From NCBI GenBank assembly GCA_934436435.1, contig CAKSAN010000009.1, positions 95,066 to 159,065 of the forward strand: a stretch of DNA of 64,000 nt, written 5' to 3'. Below, in pieces: positions 44,725 through 53,459 of this stretch (positions are counted from its first letter, which is position 1; each line of letters opens with the position of its first letter). The position numbers were made by a program, and so were the translations under genes. A model generated the notes under the pieces. It was not told the DNA's origin. It saw nothing but the letters and a program-made list of their open reading frames with translations, and did not search any database. The DNA is from an uncultured Acetatifactor sp. Its GTDB lineage: Bacteria > Bacillota > Clostridia > Lachnospirales > Lachnospiraceae.

Positions 44725-45150
44725 TTAAACTCCTATCTTTGCACTCATTAGTTGTCTATGTAATTGCTGATTTTCTTCACGCAATTTATCTAATGCCCTC
44801 TCATATTTGGTCTTTTCTCTTTCTGTTACTTGGCTCTCCATTTCCTTCAGCTTCTGCTCATATTCTCTCTCAACTTGTTCTCTGTATGCTTTTTCTTTCT
44901 CTTTCAATTCATTTATTAACTCTTTAGACATTTCAGCTATCATGCTTTTTGCAATCTCTACAGGGTCATCTTTCTTATCTACTGGCTTTGTCAATTCAGC
45001 CTCCAGCAGCTTATTTTCTAAATTCTTTTCCTTTAAACTGATCAACTGCTCTCTGTCATTTAAGTATTGTTCTCTCTGAATGAGTATGTTTTCTCTTTTC
45101 TGATGGAGTTCTTCTTCTTTTTCTTTTATGAGTTTTTCTATATCTGTCAT
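44725..45150 (-). CDS. Coiled-coil protein
   Basis: A 141-residue protein from the ATG at 45150 behind GGAGGG. Nearly the whole length is a charged Glu/Lys/Gln-rich coiled coil (EKEEELHQKRENILIQREQYLNDR...). It resembles the C-terminal half of the neighbouring 431-residue protein, so the pair may be paralogues that assemble together. It lies 12 bp from that gene and shares its transcript. Confidence 0.68.
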   Translation of the reverse strand: MTDIEKLIKEKEEELHQKRENILIQREQYLNDREQLISLKEKNLENKLLEAELTKPVDKKDDPVEIAKSMIAEMSKELINELKEKEKAYREQVEREYEQKLKEMESQVTEREKTKYERALDKLREENQQLHRQLMSAKIGV

Positions 45151-45162
45151 GTTCAATCCCTC

Positions 45163-46458
45163 CTATAAACCCAACTTTGCTTGCAACTGCTGCCTTGCTG
45201 ACTCTATTTTCTGTTTACTTAACTGTTCCTTCAGTAGTTCTACTTGTTCTCTGGTTACTCTTTCTATATCTGCTGTCCTTTGTTCAACTTCTTCATTGAT
45301 TCTTTTATCACAATAGCTATCAAGTAATCTGTGTCTGTCATCATACTCTGCATTAAGTTGTTTTAATCTCTTTCTATATTTACTATCCAAATGCTTCTTG
45401 TAATTATCTCTTTCTGACTGTAGCTTTTCCTTTTCTCTCTGTAGCTGCCCCTCTCTGTCCTTTTGTTCTTCCCCTATGATTGCTCTTATATTAAATTCTC
45501 TTTGCCAGTTCTCTTCAATCAACTTGTTTAACTCTTGTTGTCTTTTTTCTACTATTTCTTCTTTCTCACTTACAATCATTCTCTTCTCTTGAATGTCATA
45601 CTCCTGTTGTATAAGTTCTTGCTCTCTTTTCTCCAGTGCCTTTTCTCTTATCTCCAACTGTGATAATTTACTTTCTACCTCTCTTTGCTTTTCCTGAATG
45701 TTGATTACTTCTTTCAGTCCTGCATCCTTTAAACTATTTCCTGTAAACATTATTGCTGAAAGCTTGTCCAATTCACTTTGTATCATCTTATCTTTCTTCT
45801 GTGTATCAACAACTCTCTTTATTACTAATTTCCTCTCCTTAGGCTCTGTCTCTAAATTATTGTTTTCTTCATATTCACAAAAGACCTGTGTTAAATTCTC
45901 TTTTCCTGATATATCTCCAAAACTATCATAAACTATTCTGTATTGATATTTTGAACTTATCAGAAGTGCTTCATATAAGCTTCTTGTGTAATCAATCTCA
46001 TAACCCTGCATCATGTATATTGAAAATATTTCTTCTATAATTGCAATCAGGTTATTTGTCATATTATTTATTGTGTTACTTCCCTTTATTTTGTACTCAA
46101 TAAACTTATTCTGAATCTCCCTTTTAATATCCAGTGCATCTATCTCATTATCCTCTACTATTTGAATGAATGTTCTGTTGATTTTCTCACTGTGAAGTCT
46201 CTTAATTCTATCTCTCTCCTGTTTTTCTTGACTGTTATGAAATTCTGCTCCATTGTATTCTATGTATAGATTTAACTCTTTTATATAGATGTCATACTCC
46301 ATATTTATTGTTGGGTCTATAAATCTGTTCTTTGCTTCTGGAAATATTTGAAGTAAACTCCTATATAAGAATTGCTCTGGAAAGCTTGTTCCAGAGTGAT
46401 ATAACTCATTTCTTACAAGCCTTTTCTGTTTCTCATCTTCTAAAGTTATATTACTCAT
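45163..46458 (-). CDS. Nuclease-like domain fused to a long coiled coil
   Basis: A 431-residue protein. Residues about 25-105 resemble a DUF559/Vsr-type PD-(D/E)XK nuclease: FPEQFLYRSLLQIFP, then MEYDIYIKELNLYIEYNGAEFH with spaced D and E-Y-N, then RDRIKRLHSEKINR. A linker follows, and residues about 230-431 are a long coiled coil (EREKLQSERDNYKKHLDSKYRKRL...). Nuclease activity is inference, since the ExK motif appears as EYN. The coiled coil may tether it to the smaller partner encoded next. Confidence 0.6.
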   Translation of the reverse strand: MSNITLEDEKQKRLVRNELYHSGTSFPEQFLYRSLLQIFPEAKNRFIDPTINMEYDIYIKELNLYIEYNGAEFHNSQEKQERDRIKRLHSEKINRTFIQIVEDNEIDALDIKREIQNKFIEYKIKGSNTINNMTNNLIAIIEEIFSIYMMQGYEIDYTRSLYEALLISSKYQYRIVYDSFGDISGKENLTQVFCEYEENNNLETEPKERKLVIKRVVDTQKKDKMIQSELDKLSAIMFTGNSLKDAGLKEVINIQEKQREVESKLSQLEIREKALEKREQELIQQEYDIQEKRMIVSEKEEIVEKRQQELNKLIEENWQREFNIRAIIGEEQKDREGQLQREKEKLQSERDNYKKHLDSKYRKRLKQLNAEYDDRHRLLDSYCDKRINEEVEQRTADIERVTREQVELLKEQLSKQKIESARQQLQAKLGL

Positions 46459-47032
46459 TTTATTGCCTACCTTTCTAAATCTTTATATTCATTGAACCCT
46501 ATTTATGCTTTCTGTTTTTTCTCACTAGTCAATTTTGTGAAATCCAATCTTTGTGGTCTTCATTTGACTATTTTCCTTTTTCTCCTCATGCTTTTTGTGA
46601 TTGGTCTTATAAATCTACTTACTAGCTCTCTGAGTGCTGAACTCTTTCCCTTTTCTTCTCTTTCTACTTGCAAATCCTTTGTGGTCACACAATGCTTACC
46701 CTGAAATGCTCTGATTTAATGCTCTGAGCGTGGGAACGTATATGTTCTTTGACTTTTTTCTTTCTGTGGTTCCTCTAAACTCATTGTTGCAGGTGTCTAT
46801 GTGATTTTCTTTTATGTGCTATGCTTTCTCACTAGTTCTCTTTCTGTCTGCAATTTTTACTCAAAATAATTTTTCACTTATTAGTGTAAACTTAAATCTT
46901 TATGTCTTTGCTTTTATCAGTGCTTCTATCTCTTATTCTCTTTCTTCTATATGTTGTAATTGCACTCTCACTCTTCTTCTGTTTCCACATGCTTTATATT
47001 GTCTTATGTTTTTATAAGTTTGCTCTTAGTTG
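46459..47032. other. Gap without a confident gene; two copies of TTCTCACTAGT
   Basis: No frame longer than about 45 codons has a good start on the minus strand. The best weak candidate is a GTG-started 42-codon basic frame around 46.56-46.69 kb. The 11-bp motif occurs at 46519-46529 and 46826-46836. Confidence 0.5.
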
Positions 47033-47250
47033 TTTAAGCTGTCTGATCCGTTTTCTCTCTGTTCTAATTTGATTTCACATTTAACTTCTCTTTAACCTTG
47101 TCTAAATTCATTTAAGCTGTCGGAACCACTTTTTCACTGTCCGGATTTGATTTCACATTTAACTTCCCTTATCATATGTTCATCTCGTTTAAGCTGTCGG
47201 AATCACTTTTTTATTGTCCATTTTTATCTCACATTCAACCTTTTTACTGT
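47033..47250. repeat. Three direct repeats of 77-78 bp
   Basis: TTTAAGCTGTC begins at 47033, 47111 and 47188. Each copy continues with a GGA/GAT-CC step, a short T-rich run, CTGTCC or CTGTTC, and ATTTCACATTTAACTT. Copies two and three are closest. The array lies just after the stop of the 299-residue gene, in a gap with no gene, and could be protein-binding iterons. Confidence 0.82.
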
Positions 47251-47258
47251 TGATTGCT

Positions 47259-48158
47259 TTAATATAGATTACTCTGTTTATTTCTTCCAAGGTTCTGCCA
47301 GTAATAATTACTAAACTGATTTGTCTGCATCCCACTTGATAAACTCATATTTTTATCAAGATTTAATGCATCTCTTAGCTGCATATTCATCATTGGTGTC
47401 TGTATATCCTTTTCTTTATTGATGAAATTAACACTACTTGCTTTGCTGACTATGAAACTCTCTAGTTCTCTCTCTGCTAATCTATTGTTGTGATTTATAT
47501 TTATATTGACTACTAATTGCTTACCACTTTCCTTTATTTTCAACTTTATGTTGGTTATCAATTTGTCATATGTAATCTCACAATCATAATACTGTGCCTG
47601 TTCTAAACCTAATTTCTTAATAAATGTAATCACACCTACTGTACTGCCTATGATTGATGTTTTTATTTCACTTTCAAAGCCACCACTTCTTACAATAATG
47701 CTTGTGTTCAATGTAATTCTCTGAACCTTTTTATTCAGGCAGTCATTAAACACTCTGTTCAGTGCTTCCCAATTAACTGCTGAGTTATATCCATTCTCTG
47801 TAATATCTATCAATATTGACTTTGCTATTTCATAACTCTGTAATGTGTTTCCATTACTCAGTGTTTTCTCATAGGTTCTAAACAATTTCCTTAAACCTCC
47901 ATCTCTGATGCAGTTCTTTAGACATTGTTTAAACCAATCTTCCAACTTGGAATATTGACACTCTATGGTGTTATCAAATATTGTATATAGCTCATCTGAA
48001 TTTCCTATCTGCAAATATGCAAATACTTGGTACTTATTCTTTTCCTGCAAGTAATAATCCATAATGGCCTTGCCTGATTTTACTCCACTCTCTGTAGTGT
48101 TTATTCCTGCCAGTATTGTTCCTCTTGTAATGTCTCCCTTGATTGCTTTAATCTGCAT
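47259..48158 (-). CDS. Hypothetical protein of the AT-rich element
   Basis: A 299-residue soluble protein with GGAGG before its ATG. It overlaps the end of the MerR-type gene by 11 bp, so both form one operon. No motif is recognised; the sequence mixes helices and beta strands (QRITLNTSIIVRSGG, KQLVVNININHNN). The C-terminal 35 residues are low-complexity and Met/Asn/Gln-rich. The three 77-78-bp repeats follow directly after its stop. Confidence 0.6.
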   Translation of the reverse strand: MQIKAIKGDITRGTILAGINTTESGVKSGKAIMDYYLQEKNKYQVFAYLQIGNSDELYTIFDNTIECQYSKLEDWFKQCLKNCIRDGGLRKLFRTYEKTLSNGNTLQSYEIAKSILIDITENGYNSAVNWEALNRVFNDCLNKKVQRITLNTSIIVRSGGFESEIKTSIIGSTVGVITFIKKLGLEQAQYYDCEITYDKLITNIKLKIKESGKQLVVNININHNNRLAERELESFIVSKASSVNFINKEKDIQTPMMNMQLRDALNLDKNMSLSSGMQTNQFSNYYWQNLGRNKQSNLY

Positions 48159-48663
48159 TATCTTTTTCCTCCCTCTGTTTTAGATCCTCTAGGTCAAGCA
48201 GCTCACAATCCAAATATGAAAACCATCTCTTAAACTCATTGAAGTCACCTATGATAAATTTCTCTTTGTCAGGTATCACAATTTTCACAACTTGTCTTTT
48301 TGCTGCCTGCTTAATTACCTTCAGTATATTGGAATTTTCTATTTCCCCTGTCCACATATCATAGATTGGTGTTATTTTTATATCTTTGATGTGGTTTCTT
48401 ACTTCTTCTGTGACCTTTACTACTCTCTCTTTTAGTTCCTTTTCTGAACAGTTTAAGTTACTATCTGCATCATACACTATCACTGCACACTGTTTTGTCT
48501 CTCTAAGTACATCTAATATTTGACTCTGCTTATAATACCTATACCCGTTCTCTGTTATTCTTGCTGGCACTACCTTTCCCCTCTCATGCAGGTATCTCAA
48601 CTTAGTTGCCTTTACTCCTGTCAGCTTTACCATTTGTGGTGTGTTTATCAATCTCTCTTCCAT
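48148..48663 (-). CDS. MerR-type HTH protein with a possible degenerate IS607-like resolvase fold
   Basis: A 171-residue protein. Residues 8-53 form a MerR-like HTH (TPQMVKLTGVKATKLRYLHERG ... NGYRYYKQSQILDVL). The remainder has the strand-helix order of IS607-type serine recombinases: AVIVYDAD where Y-RVSS would be, and VVKIVIPDKEKFIIGDFNEFKRWF where IS607 enzymes have EHKDRLTRFG. The catalytic Ser and Arg residues are missing, so if related it is inactive and kept as a DNA-binding or partition-type protein. The second half of this reading is inference. It is the first gene of a two-gene operon. Confidence 0.55.
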   Translation of the reverse strand: MEERLINTPQMVKLTGVKATKLRYLHERGKVVPARITENGYRYYKQSQILDVLRETKQCAVIVYDADSNLNCSEKELKERVVKVTEEVRNHIKDIKITPIYDMWTGEIENSNILKVIKQAAKRQVVKIVIPDKEKFIIGDFNEFKRWFSYLDCELLDLEDLKQREEKDNAD

Positions 48664-48768
48664 GTCTTCTATTTTCTCCTTTCTTTCAACTTTTAAATAT
48701 AAAAGATATATTTATTTCACATTTAGGATAGAAAAAAGAACTATAATCTATGTTTTATCCAAAATAAT

Positions 48769-48796
48769 AGAGCATCTGACTTTCATCAAATGCTCT
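48769..48796 (-). terminator. Hairpin after the 48-residue gene
   Basis: AGAGCAT (48769-48775) pairs with ATGCTCT (48790-48796), extended by TGA/TCA. The minus-strand tail is TATTATTTTGG. Confidence 0.6.
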
Positions 48797-48830
48797 GCTC
48801 TTTATATCTTTTCTGTTCCCTGCTTACACT

Positions 48831-48977
48831 TCAAATAATTGAACTACTTCTGGCACATGTTAATATGGCTCTCTGGGTGTTATTTGAACTCTTACATAAG
48901 CCGCTACATCTCTCTGCTTCCATGTCCCATCTCTGTGATATCTGTTGTTCCATTGCTTGTAACTGTTGTTTATTCAT
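48831..48977 (-). CDS. Small ORF, 48 residues
   Basis: The ATG at 48977 has GGAG 7 nt upstream and is followed by 48 codons ending in TGA. The product begins MNKQQLQAMEQQISQRWDME and has three Cys residues. A hairpin terminator lies 35 bp downstream, so the unit has start, stop and terminator of its own. The function is unknown. Confidence 0.5.
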   Translation of the reverse strand: MNKQQLQAMEQQISQRWDMEAERCSGLCKSSNNTQRAILTCARSSSII

Positions 48978-49091
48978 TTTTTCATCTCCACTTCAATATT
49001 TAATAAATTACAACCTTATATACACATACTGTCCATTTTTTAGTCTTTGAACTTCTTCATGCATCTATATATCTTTGAAATTTTAAGCAAT

Positions 49092-49122
49092 AAAAAAAGT
49101 GAATGCTTTCACACTCACTTTT
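49092..49122 (-). terminator. Terminator of the 469-residue gene
   Basis: AAAAGTGA (49095-49102) pairs with TCACTTTT (49115-49122); on the minus strand the stem runs into TTTTTTTA. Confidence 0.82.
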
Positions 49123-49142
49123 CTTACTTATCTGTCTATATA

Positions 49143-50552
49143 TTAAATCTCTTTTGTCTCTAAGTAATTAACTGTGCCTTCATTCTCACTGATTGTATTT
49201 AGTATTTCTTTAATAGTAAACTCTGATATATTTGATGCTTTACACTTAAATGTCCAAGTGTTTCCTTCTATTTCATCTGTGCTTACTTCATCCAAACTAT
49301 CTATAAGTATATCAATGTAAAATTCTGTGTTACATTGGTCTGATATATAAAAGAAACTTTTATTGAAATACTTATAAATGAAGCTATTCTTTCCATAGGA
49401 TTCTTCAATCTGTTTCAATATCCTTCTATACTCTGACTTCCTACCACCTGATGCATTCTCAGCATATAAATTCATGTGGTTTAAATAATTACTAATAATT
49501 GAATTATTAGTAACTGCCCTCATAAATCTTTCCTTGTAGATTTCTCTTATTGAAACTACACCCTCTTTGTTGAAGATTTTGTCAAGCTGCTCTGTGTCTT
49601 TCATTAAACTCTCATTGCTTTCTGTGAGGTTTACACTGAACTCAACTGATAAGTTATGACTTATATCTATAATAGGTATGTTCAGCTCTTCAATCCCCTG
49701 CTCTTTCAAATCTCTATAAACTCTTGCAAAGTCTTTCTTTGATGAAGCAGCTTTTAATATATCTGACACTCTTATTATCTGATCCTGCTCCATCAATTCC
49801 ACTTTGCACTCACTAGCTTCTTCAAAGGAGAAGTTATAATATTCTCTACCTATCTTCTGTTCTTCCCTTTTGATTATATGAACTTGAATGTTGTCGTTTA
49901 TTTTTCCAAGTGTTCCTACATATGCTCCAAACACCTTCTCTGAGTATGGAAGTATTGTAAACTTCTGCTCTATCATTTTTATGAATGTTCTTGAACCTGC
50001 ATTAAAAATATCATCTACTTTTATTAATGCAAAATATCCAAATTGTCTTGACATGCTATTGATTGTCACTGCTCCACTCCGCTTCTTTATGATGTCAAAA
50101 CCTTCTGTTCCTACTTCTGATGAATTTTCTTTGTCTCTTGGTTCTGTCTCTGTATCAATAAACTCTTTTGTCAGAACCTTTTTAACTACTTTCTTGATTA
50201 CCTTCTTTTCTGACTTGTTATAAACTTTATTGACCATTTCTTTAAATGTCTTCCAGTTTACTTTACCTGTATTGATATCAATACTACTGAAAACAAAATC
50301 TTTCACTGTATCAATTTCTTCTTCCAAGTCACCTAGTAAATCTGGTGTTATACCTATTATTTTCTTCATGACTTCTTTATATTTGTCTTTTACCTCAAAT
50401 ATAACTTCTAAAGCCTCTGTTGTTACTGTACCAAAGTTATCCAGCTCTATTTCTTCGTAGTCCTCTAAATCCATTTCGTCTGAGTTGTCTATCTCTGTAC
50501 TTGTACAAGTCTCCTGTTCCAACATTTCTTCCTGCTGTTCTTCGTTTCTCAT
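49143..50552 (-). CDS. Hypothetical acidic protein of the AT-rich element
   Basis: A 469-residue protein with GGAGG before the ATG. The first 40 residues are strongly acidic (EEQQEEMLEQE, DEMDLEDYEEIELD), then a Lys-rich segment (KSEKKVIKKVVKKVLTKEF) and a mixed alpha/beta body. Membrane segments and known motifs are absent. Its start overlaps the stop of the 84-residue gene by 4 bp (ATGA), so the two are coupled. An acidic tail next to a basic region is compatible with DNA mimicry or DNA packaging, but this is speculation. Confidence 0.62.
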   Translation of the reverse strand: MRNEEQQEEMLEQETCTSTEIDNSDEMDLEDYEEIELDNFGTVTTEALEVIFEVKDKYKEVMKKIIGITPDLLGDLEEEIDTVKDFVFSSIDINTGKVNWKTFKEMVNKVYNKSEKKVIKKVVKKVLTKEFIDTETEPRDKENSSEVGTEGFDIIKKRSGAVTINSMSRQFGYFALIKVDDIFNAGSRTFIKMIEQKFTILPYSEKVFGAYVGTLGKINDNIQVHIIKREEQKIGREYYNFSFEEASECKVELMEQDQIIRVSDILKAASSKKDFARVYRDLKEQGIEELNIPIIDISHNLSVEFSVNLTESNESLMKDTEQLDKIFNKEGVVSIREIYKERFMRAVTNNSIISNYLNHMNLYAENASGGRKSEYRRILKQIEESYGKNSFIYKYFNKSFFYISDQCNTEFYIDILIDSLDEVSTDEIEGNTWTFKCKASNISEFTIKEILNTISENEGTVNYLETKEI

Positions 50553-50803
50553 TTATGTTCTTCCTCCATGCTTAAATATTCCAGCATTAAATTTATCTGA
50601 TCCAAAATATTGTCATCAAATAAGTTTATGCTCTGTCCTTTTACTAAAGATGGTTTACTTTCCTTTTTCTCTGTCTGTTTCTTTTCTATCCGTCTTTGCT
50701 TTATCTGTTCTTCATGCTCCTCCTCTCCACTTAAACTATCAAGGTTCATGTTTATATGCTCTACACCTATATTCACTTTGAACTCTCTACCATTCTTCTC
50801 CAT
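50549..50803 (-). CDS. Small charged hypothetical protein
   Basis: An 84-residue protein with GGAGG 9 nt before the ATG. It is mainly Glu/Lys/Gln-rich (EEEHEEQIKQRRIEKKQTEKKES), probably disordered in the middle with a helical end (DNILDQINLMLEYLSMEEE). It is the first gene of a two-gene unit with the 469-residue protein and may be its chaperone or partner. Confidence 0.58.
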   Translation of the reverse strand: MEKNGREFKVNIGVEHINMNLDSLSGEEEHEEQIKQRRIEKKQTEKKESKPSLVKGQSINLFDDNILDQINLMLEYLSMEEEHK

Positions 50804-51017
50804 CTTCAGTGTCCTCCTATTCTAACAATTTTTTCTACTTCTCTCTGCTTTGAAATTTTAGTTTTGAATATGCTCTACAGTACTTCCTGATGTATAGGCT
50901 TTCAAAACTTTTGTACTTTTCTAATAATTTAAAATTTTTCTCTTTATGAACAACATGTATTGAACTATGTTATACTGACTGACATATATAAACTTAACTT
51001 TGCTGAAATAAAGAAAA

Positions 51018-51045
51018 AGCAGCTCACTCTTGTCTGTGAACTGCT
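51018..51045 (-). terminator. Terminator of the 86-residue gene
   Basis: AGCAGCTCAC (51018-51027) pairs with GTGAACTGCT (51036-51045), followed on the minus strand by TTTTTCTTTATTT. Confidence 0.85.
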
Positions 51046-51052
51046 CTCTTAT

Positions 51053-51313
51053 CTATAAAACCTGTGCATTCCTTGAATAACAATCTGTTGTTGTTCTGGT
51101 TATCTGTCCTTTATTATCTACTGGTGCTATTGAATGTGTGTTGATACGCTCCTGTGCTTGCTCTCGTGTTTCAAACAATCTGCCTTTTGGTAACTGTATT
51201 CCACCACCTGATTTAAACCTTATCAGGCAGAGGTTTCCACTTATTCTCTTTAGTGTGGCTTCTTCTATGTTTCTGTTGTTGGTTATAATATATACTATAT
51301 CTCCTACTTTCAT
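51053..51313 (-). CDS. Small KOW/SH3-like protein
   Basis: An 86-residue protein. The first 45 residues (MKVGDIVYIITNN, ATLKRISGNLCLIRFKSGGGIQLP) have the pattern of a small beta-barrel of KOW/SH3 type, with a helix RLFETREQAQERINTH after it. It has its own terminator. It is the gene closest to the large non-coding repeat region, which occupies its upstream side, and could bind nucleic acid there. Confidence 0.6.
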   Translation of the reverse strand: MKVGDIVYIITNNRNIEEATLKRISGNLCLIRFKSGGGIQLPKGRLFETREQAQERINTHSIAPVDNKGQITRTTTDCYSRNAQVL

Positions 51314-51691
51314 TTATCTCACTTCTTTCTATTTGTTGTCTCTGTGATGTTTTTGTTGTAATTAAATATAGAACAGATGTTTGGTTTTGTCAAATTTCCT
51401 CTTCTCTTTTTGTTCTTCTCTTTCTCTTTTTTATTACCTTACTCTGTGGCTTGCTGGGATACCCCTGGAATTAGTTTTACCCTTTTTCCTTATAAACTTA
51501 CCTTAAACCACCTAAACCACCAATTTACCCTATCTGGGTTGTTCTGGAACATACATCTAATTTGAAATATTTACTCTATCTTTGAAAATTCTCTCTTTGA
51601 CTATTCTCTCTTTTCTCTTTGAGTTTCTTCTCTTTGTTCTCTCTGGTTTTTGTTTTTCATGCAATTTTGAGTGATGATAGGTGCTGTTGGT

Positions 51692-52840
51692 CTGTCAATT
51701 ATCTGCTTCTTCTGACAGTGATGTTTCTGATGGGATTTTTAATTAGTGTCTTTGAAATGTAATGATTTTGAACTGAATTGATAAACTCATTTATGATGTG
51801 CTTCTGGTCTTGAAATGTTAATGCTTTTGACCTTTCCTCTCATTGCTCAATATATTCATTGTTTGGTCTTGATGGGCTTTGTTAAATATGATTTGTTCCT
51901 AAGTTTGCTTCTTTGAGGTTAATTTTTGGTAACATAGCTACTGTCAATTATATGTAGTTTTTGACAGTGAAAGCCTCTCTGGGATGCAATCACTCACTGT
52001 CAATTATATGCCTTTTTTGACAGTGACGCTCTGGTGTCCATTCAATTTTTTCATAATGCAGTACTGTTCTTAGATCTACCTACTGTCATTTATCCGCCTA
52101 TTTTTGACAATTTTTCTCTTTTAAACTCCTCAGTGCAGCTTTGAACTTTGAACTCTCACTGTCAATTATCTGCTATTTCTGACAGTGAAGCATTGAAAAG
52201 CTTGAAATGTTCTGATAGCTTGAAATTCTTTGGTATCCTCCTATAAACTCAAAAAAAGTTTATTAAGGTCAGCCATGCTTCTTAGTTGATATATTCATTG
52301 CTTTCATACTGATAGCACTGTTCATCTGAAATCACTTTGAACTGTCATTTATCTGCTCCTCTTGACAGTGATGTATACCTAAAAAATACCATTTTCATGG
52401 TAGCTTACTGTCAATCATCTGCTACTACCCTTATTAATGTGTTCTGATTTTACTCTGGTGCTTATTTTAATTTTAACTTTAATGCAGTAAGTATGATTGT
52501 GTTATTGTGTTTTGATTTTATATAGTGCTTTCTGTGATTTTATTTTATATGTTAGGTTACTATGATTAAACTCTTCTTGACAGTTCATGTTGTTTTCTTT
52601 TCTTATGTATTCTAGGGGATTTAGTGTTTCTGACTGATTTGAATAAACCCAATTTGTTTCTTCATGCTATTGAAATTTTTATTGATGTGTTATTTGAATT
52701 TATTATTGCTTTGATGGGTTTCTATGTATTGAAGTGAAATGGAAATAAACTTAAAATTTTTTCATATGTGTTCATTTGATTTATTTGCTCTGATTGAGGG
52801 TACTATGCTTCTGTTGTTAATTATCTGCTCTGTTTGACAG
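51692..52840. repeat. Array of inverted half-sites CTGTCA-N15-TGACAG in a non-coding region
   Basis: Full units lie at 51692-51718, 51941-51967, 51997-52023, 52159-52185 and 52342-52368, each CTGTCA, exactly 15 nt, TGACAG. A sixth at 52814-52840 keeps the spacing with left arm TTGTTA. Degenerate units lie at 52083-52109 and 52408-52433. Several extend to TCACTGTCA/TGACAGTGA. The spacer is conserved too (ATTATCTGC or ATTATATG first, T-rich later). Half-sites are 21 bp apart, two helical turns. No gene was found between 51.31 and 53.32 kb. The array is a candidate origin, centromere or operator. Confidence 0.85.
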
Positions 52841-52843
52841 TGA

Positions 52844-53322
52844 TATAAACTACTTCTCTGTTTTAATGCTTTTATGATGTGTTTAGTGCTTTCCTCTTTT
52901 TGCTATTGCTCTATTAGTTCTTCATTGGCTCTCTGACTTTATTATTCTTCTGGCTCTCTTTTTCTGATGTTTTCCTTTCCTTTTTCTTCACAACAATTTA
53001 CCCACAATAGTTTTAGTTTGTTAAATATTGTTGGGAACACACCTACTGCTTATTGATTTTTCATAGATGTTGTAAGGTTATTGCATCATACTGAAATCCC
53101 TATTGCATCCTTGTTTTGTAAATGCTAATATAAACTACTTTTTCTAAAAATTTTTTATTAGCTCGGTCTATGAATTTCTATAATGCTATGAAAATGTCTA
53201 TTGATTTTTATGTATGCTACTTTGGTTTGGTATCCTACCTGATTTTTTCTTTGACCTTGAAGGATGTCATAGGGATATAAAACTAAGGGTCTGTTCATTC
53301 CTACTGGTTTGGAGATAAATAA
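52844..53322. other. Non-coding AT-rich stretch
   Basis: No supported gene. A 62-codon minus-strand frame (53158-53346) starts inside a terminator hairpin and lacks a ribosome site, so it is not called. The stretch continues the non-coding region that holds the half-site array. Confidence 0.55.
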
Positions 53323-53375
53323 AAAGAGCAGCTCATTTAAACTCATTGCTCTACTCTGTCTAAATGAACTGCTCT
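53323..53375 (-). terminator. Terminator hairpin with a duplicated arm
   Basis: AAAGAGCAGCTCATTTA (53323-53339) pairs with TAAATGAACTGCTCT (53361-53375). A second copy of the right-arm region, CATTGCTCTAC-CTGTCTAAATGAACTGCTCT in outline, lies at 53385-53416, 41 bp away, so two alternative stems are possible. Confidence 0.75.
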
Positions 53376-53459
53376 CTTTTTTTTCATTGCTCTACACTGT
53401 CTAAATGAACTGCTCTTTCTTTTTCTCTTCTGTTTTGCTCTGTTTACTCTGTGGTGTTT

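Noticed and set aside
46490..47017. Hydrophobic plus-strand frames of about 65-70 codons in the 46.5-47.0 kb gap
   Set aside because: Composition is that of T-rich non-coding DNA and no ribosome sites precede them.
51692..52840. The CTGTCA array as a CRISPR array or set of terminators
   Set aside because: Units are unevenly spaced (about 55 to 450 bp apart) without constant spacers; they lack U-tracts and lie in a region with no gene ends.
53158..53346. 62-codon minus-strand frame upstream of the zinc-ribbon-like gene's terminator
   Set aside because: It starts inside a terminator hairpin, has no ribosome site, and its composition is not clearly protein-like.
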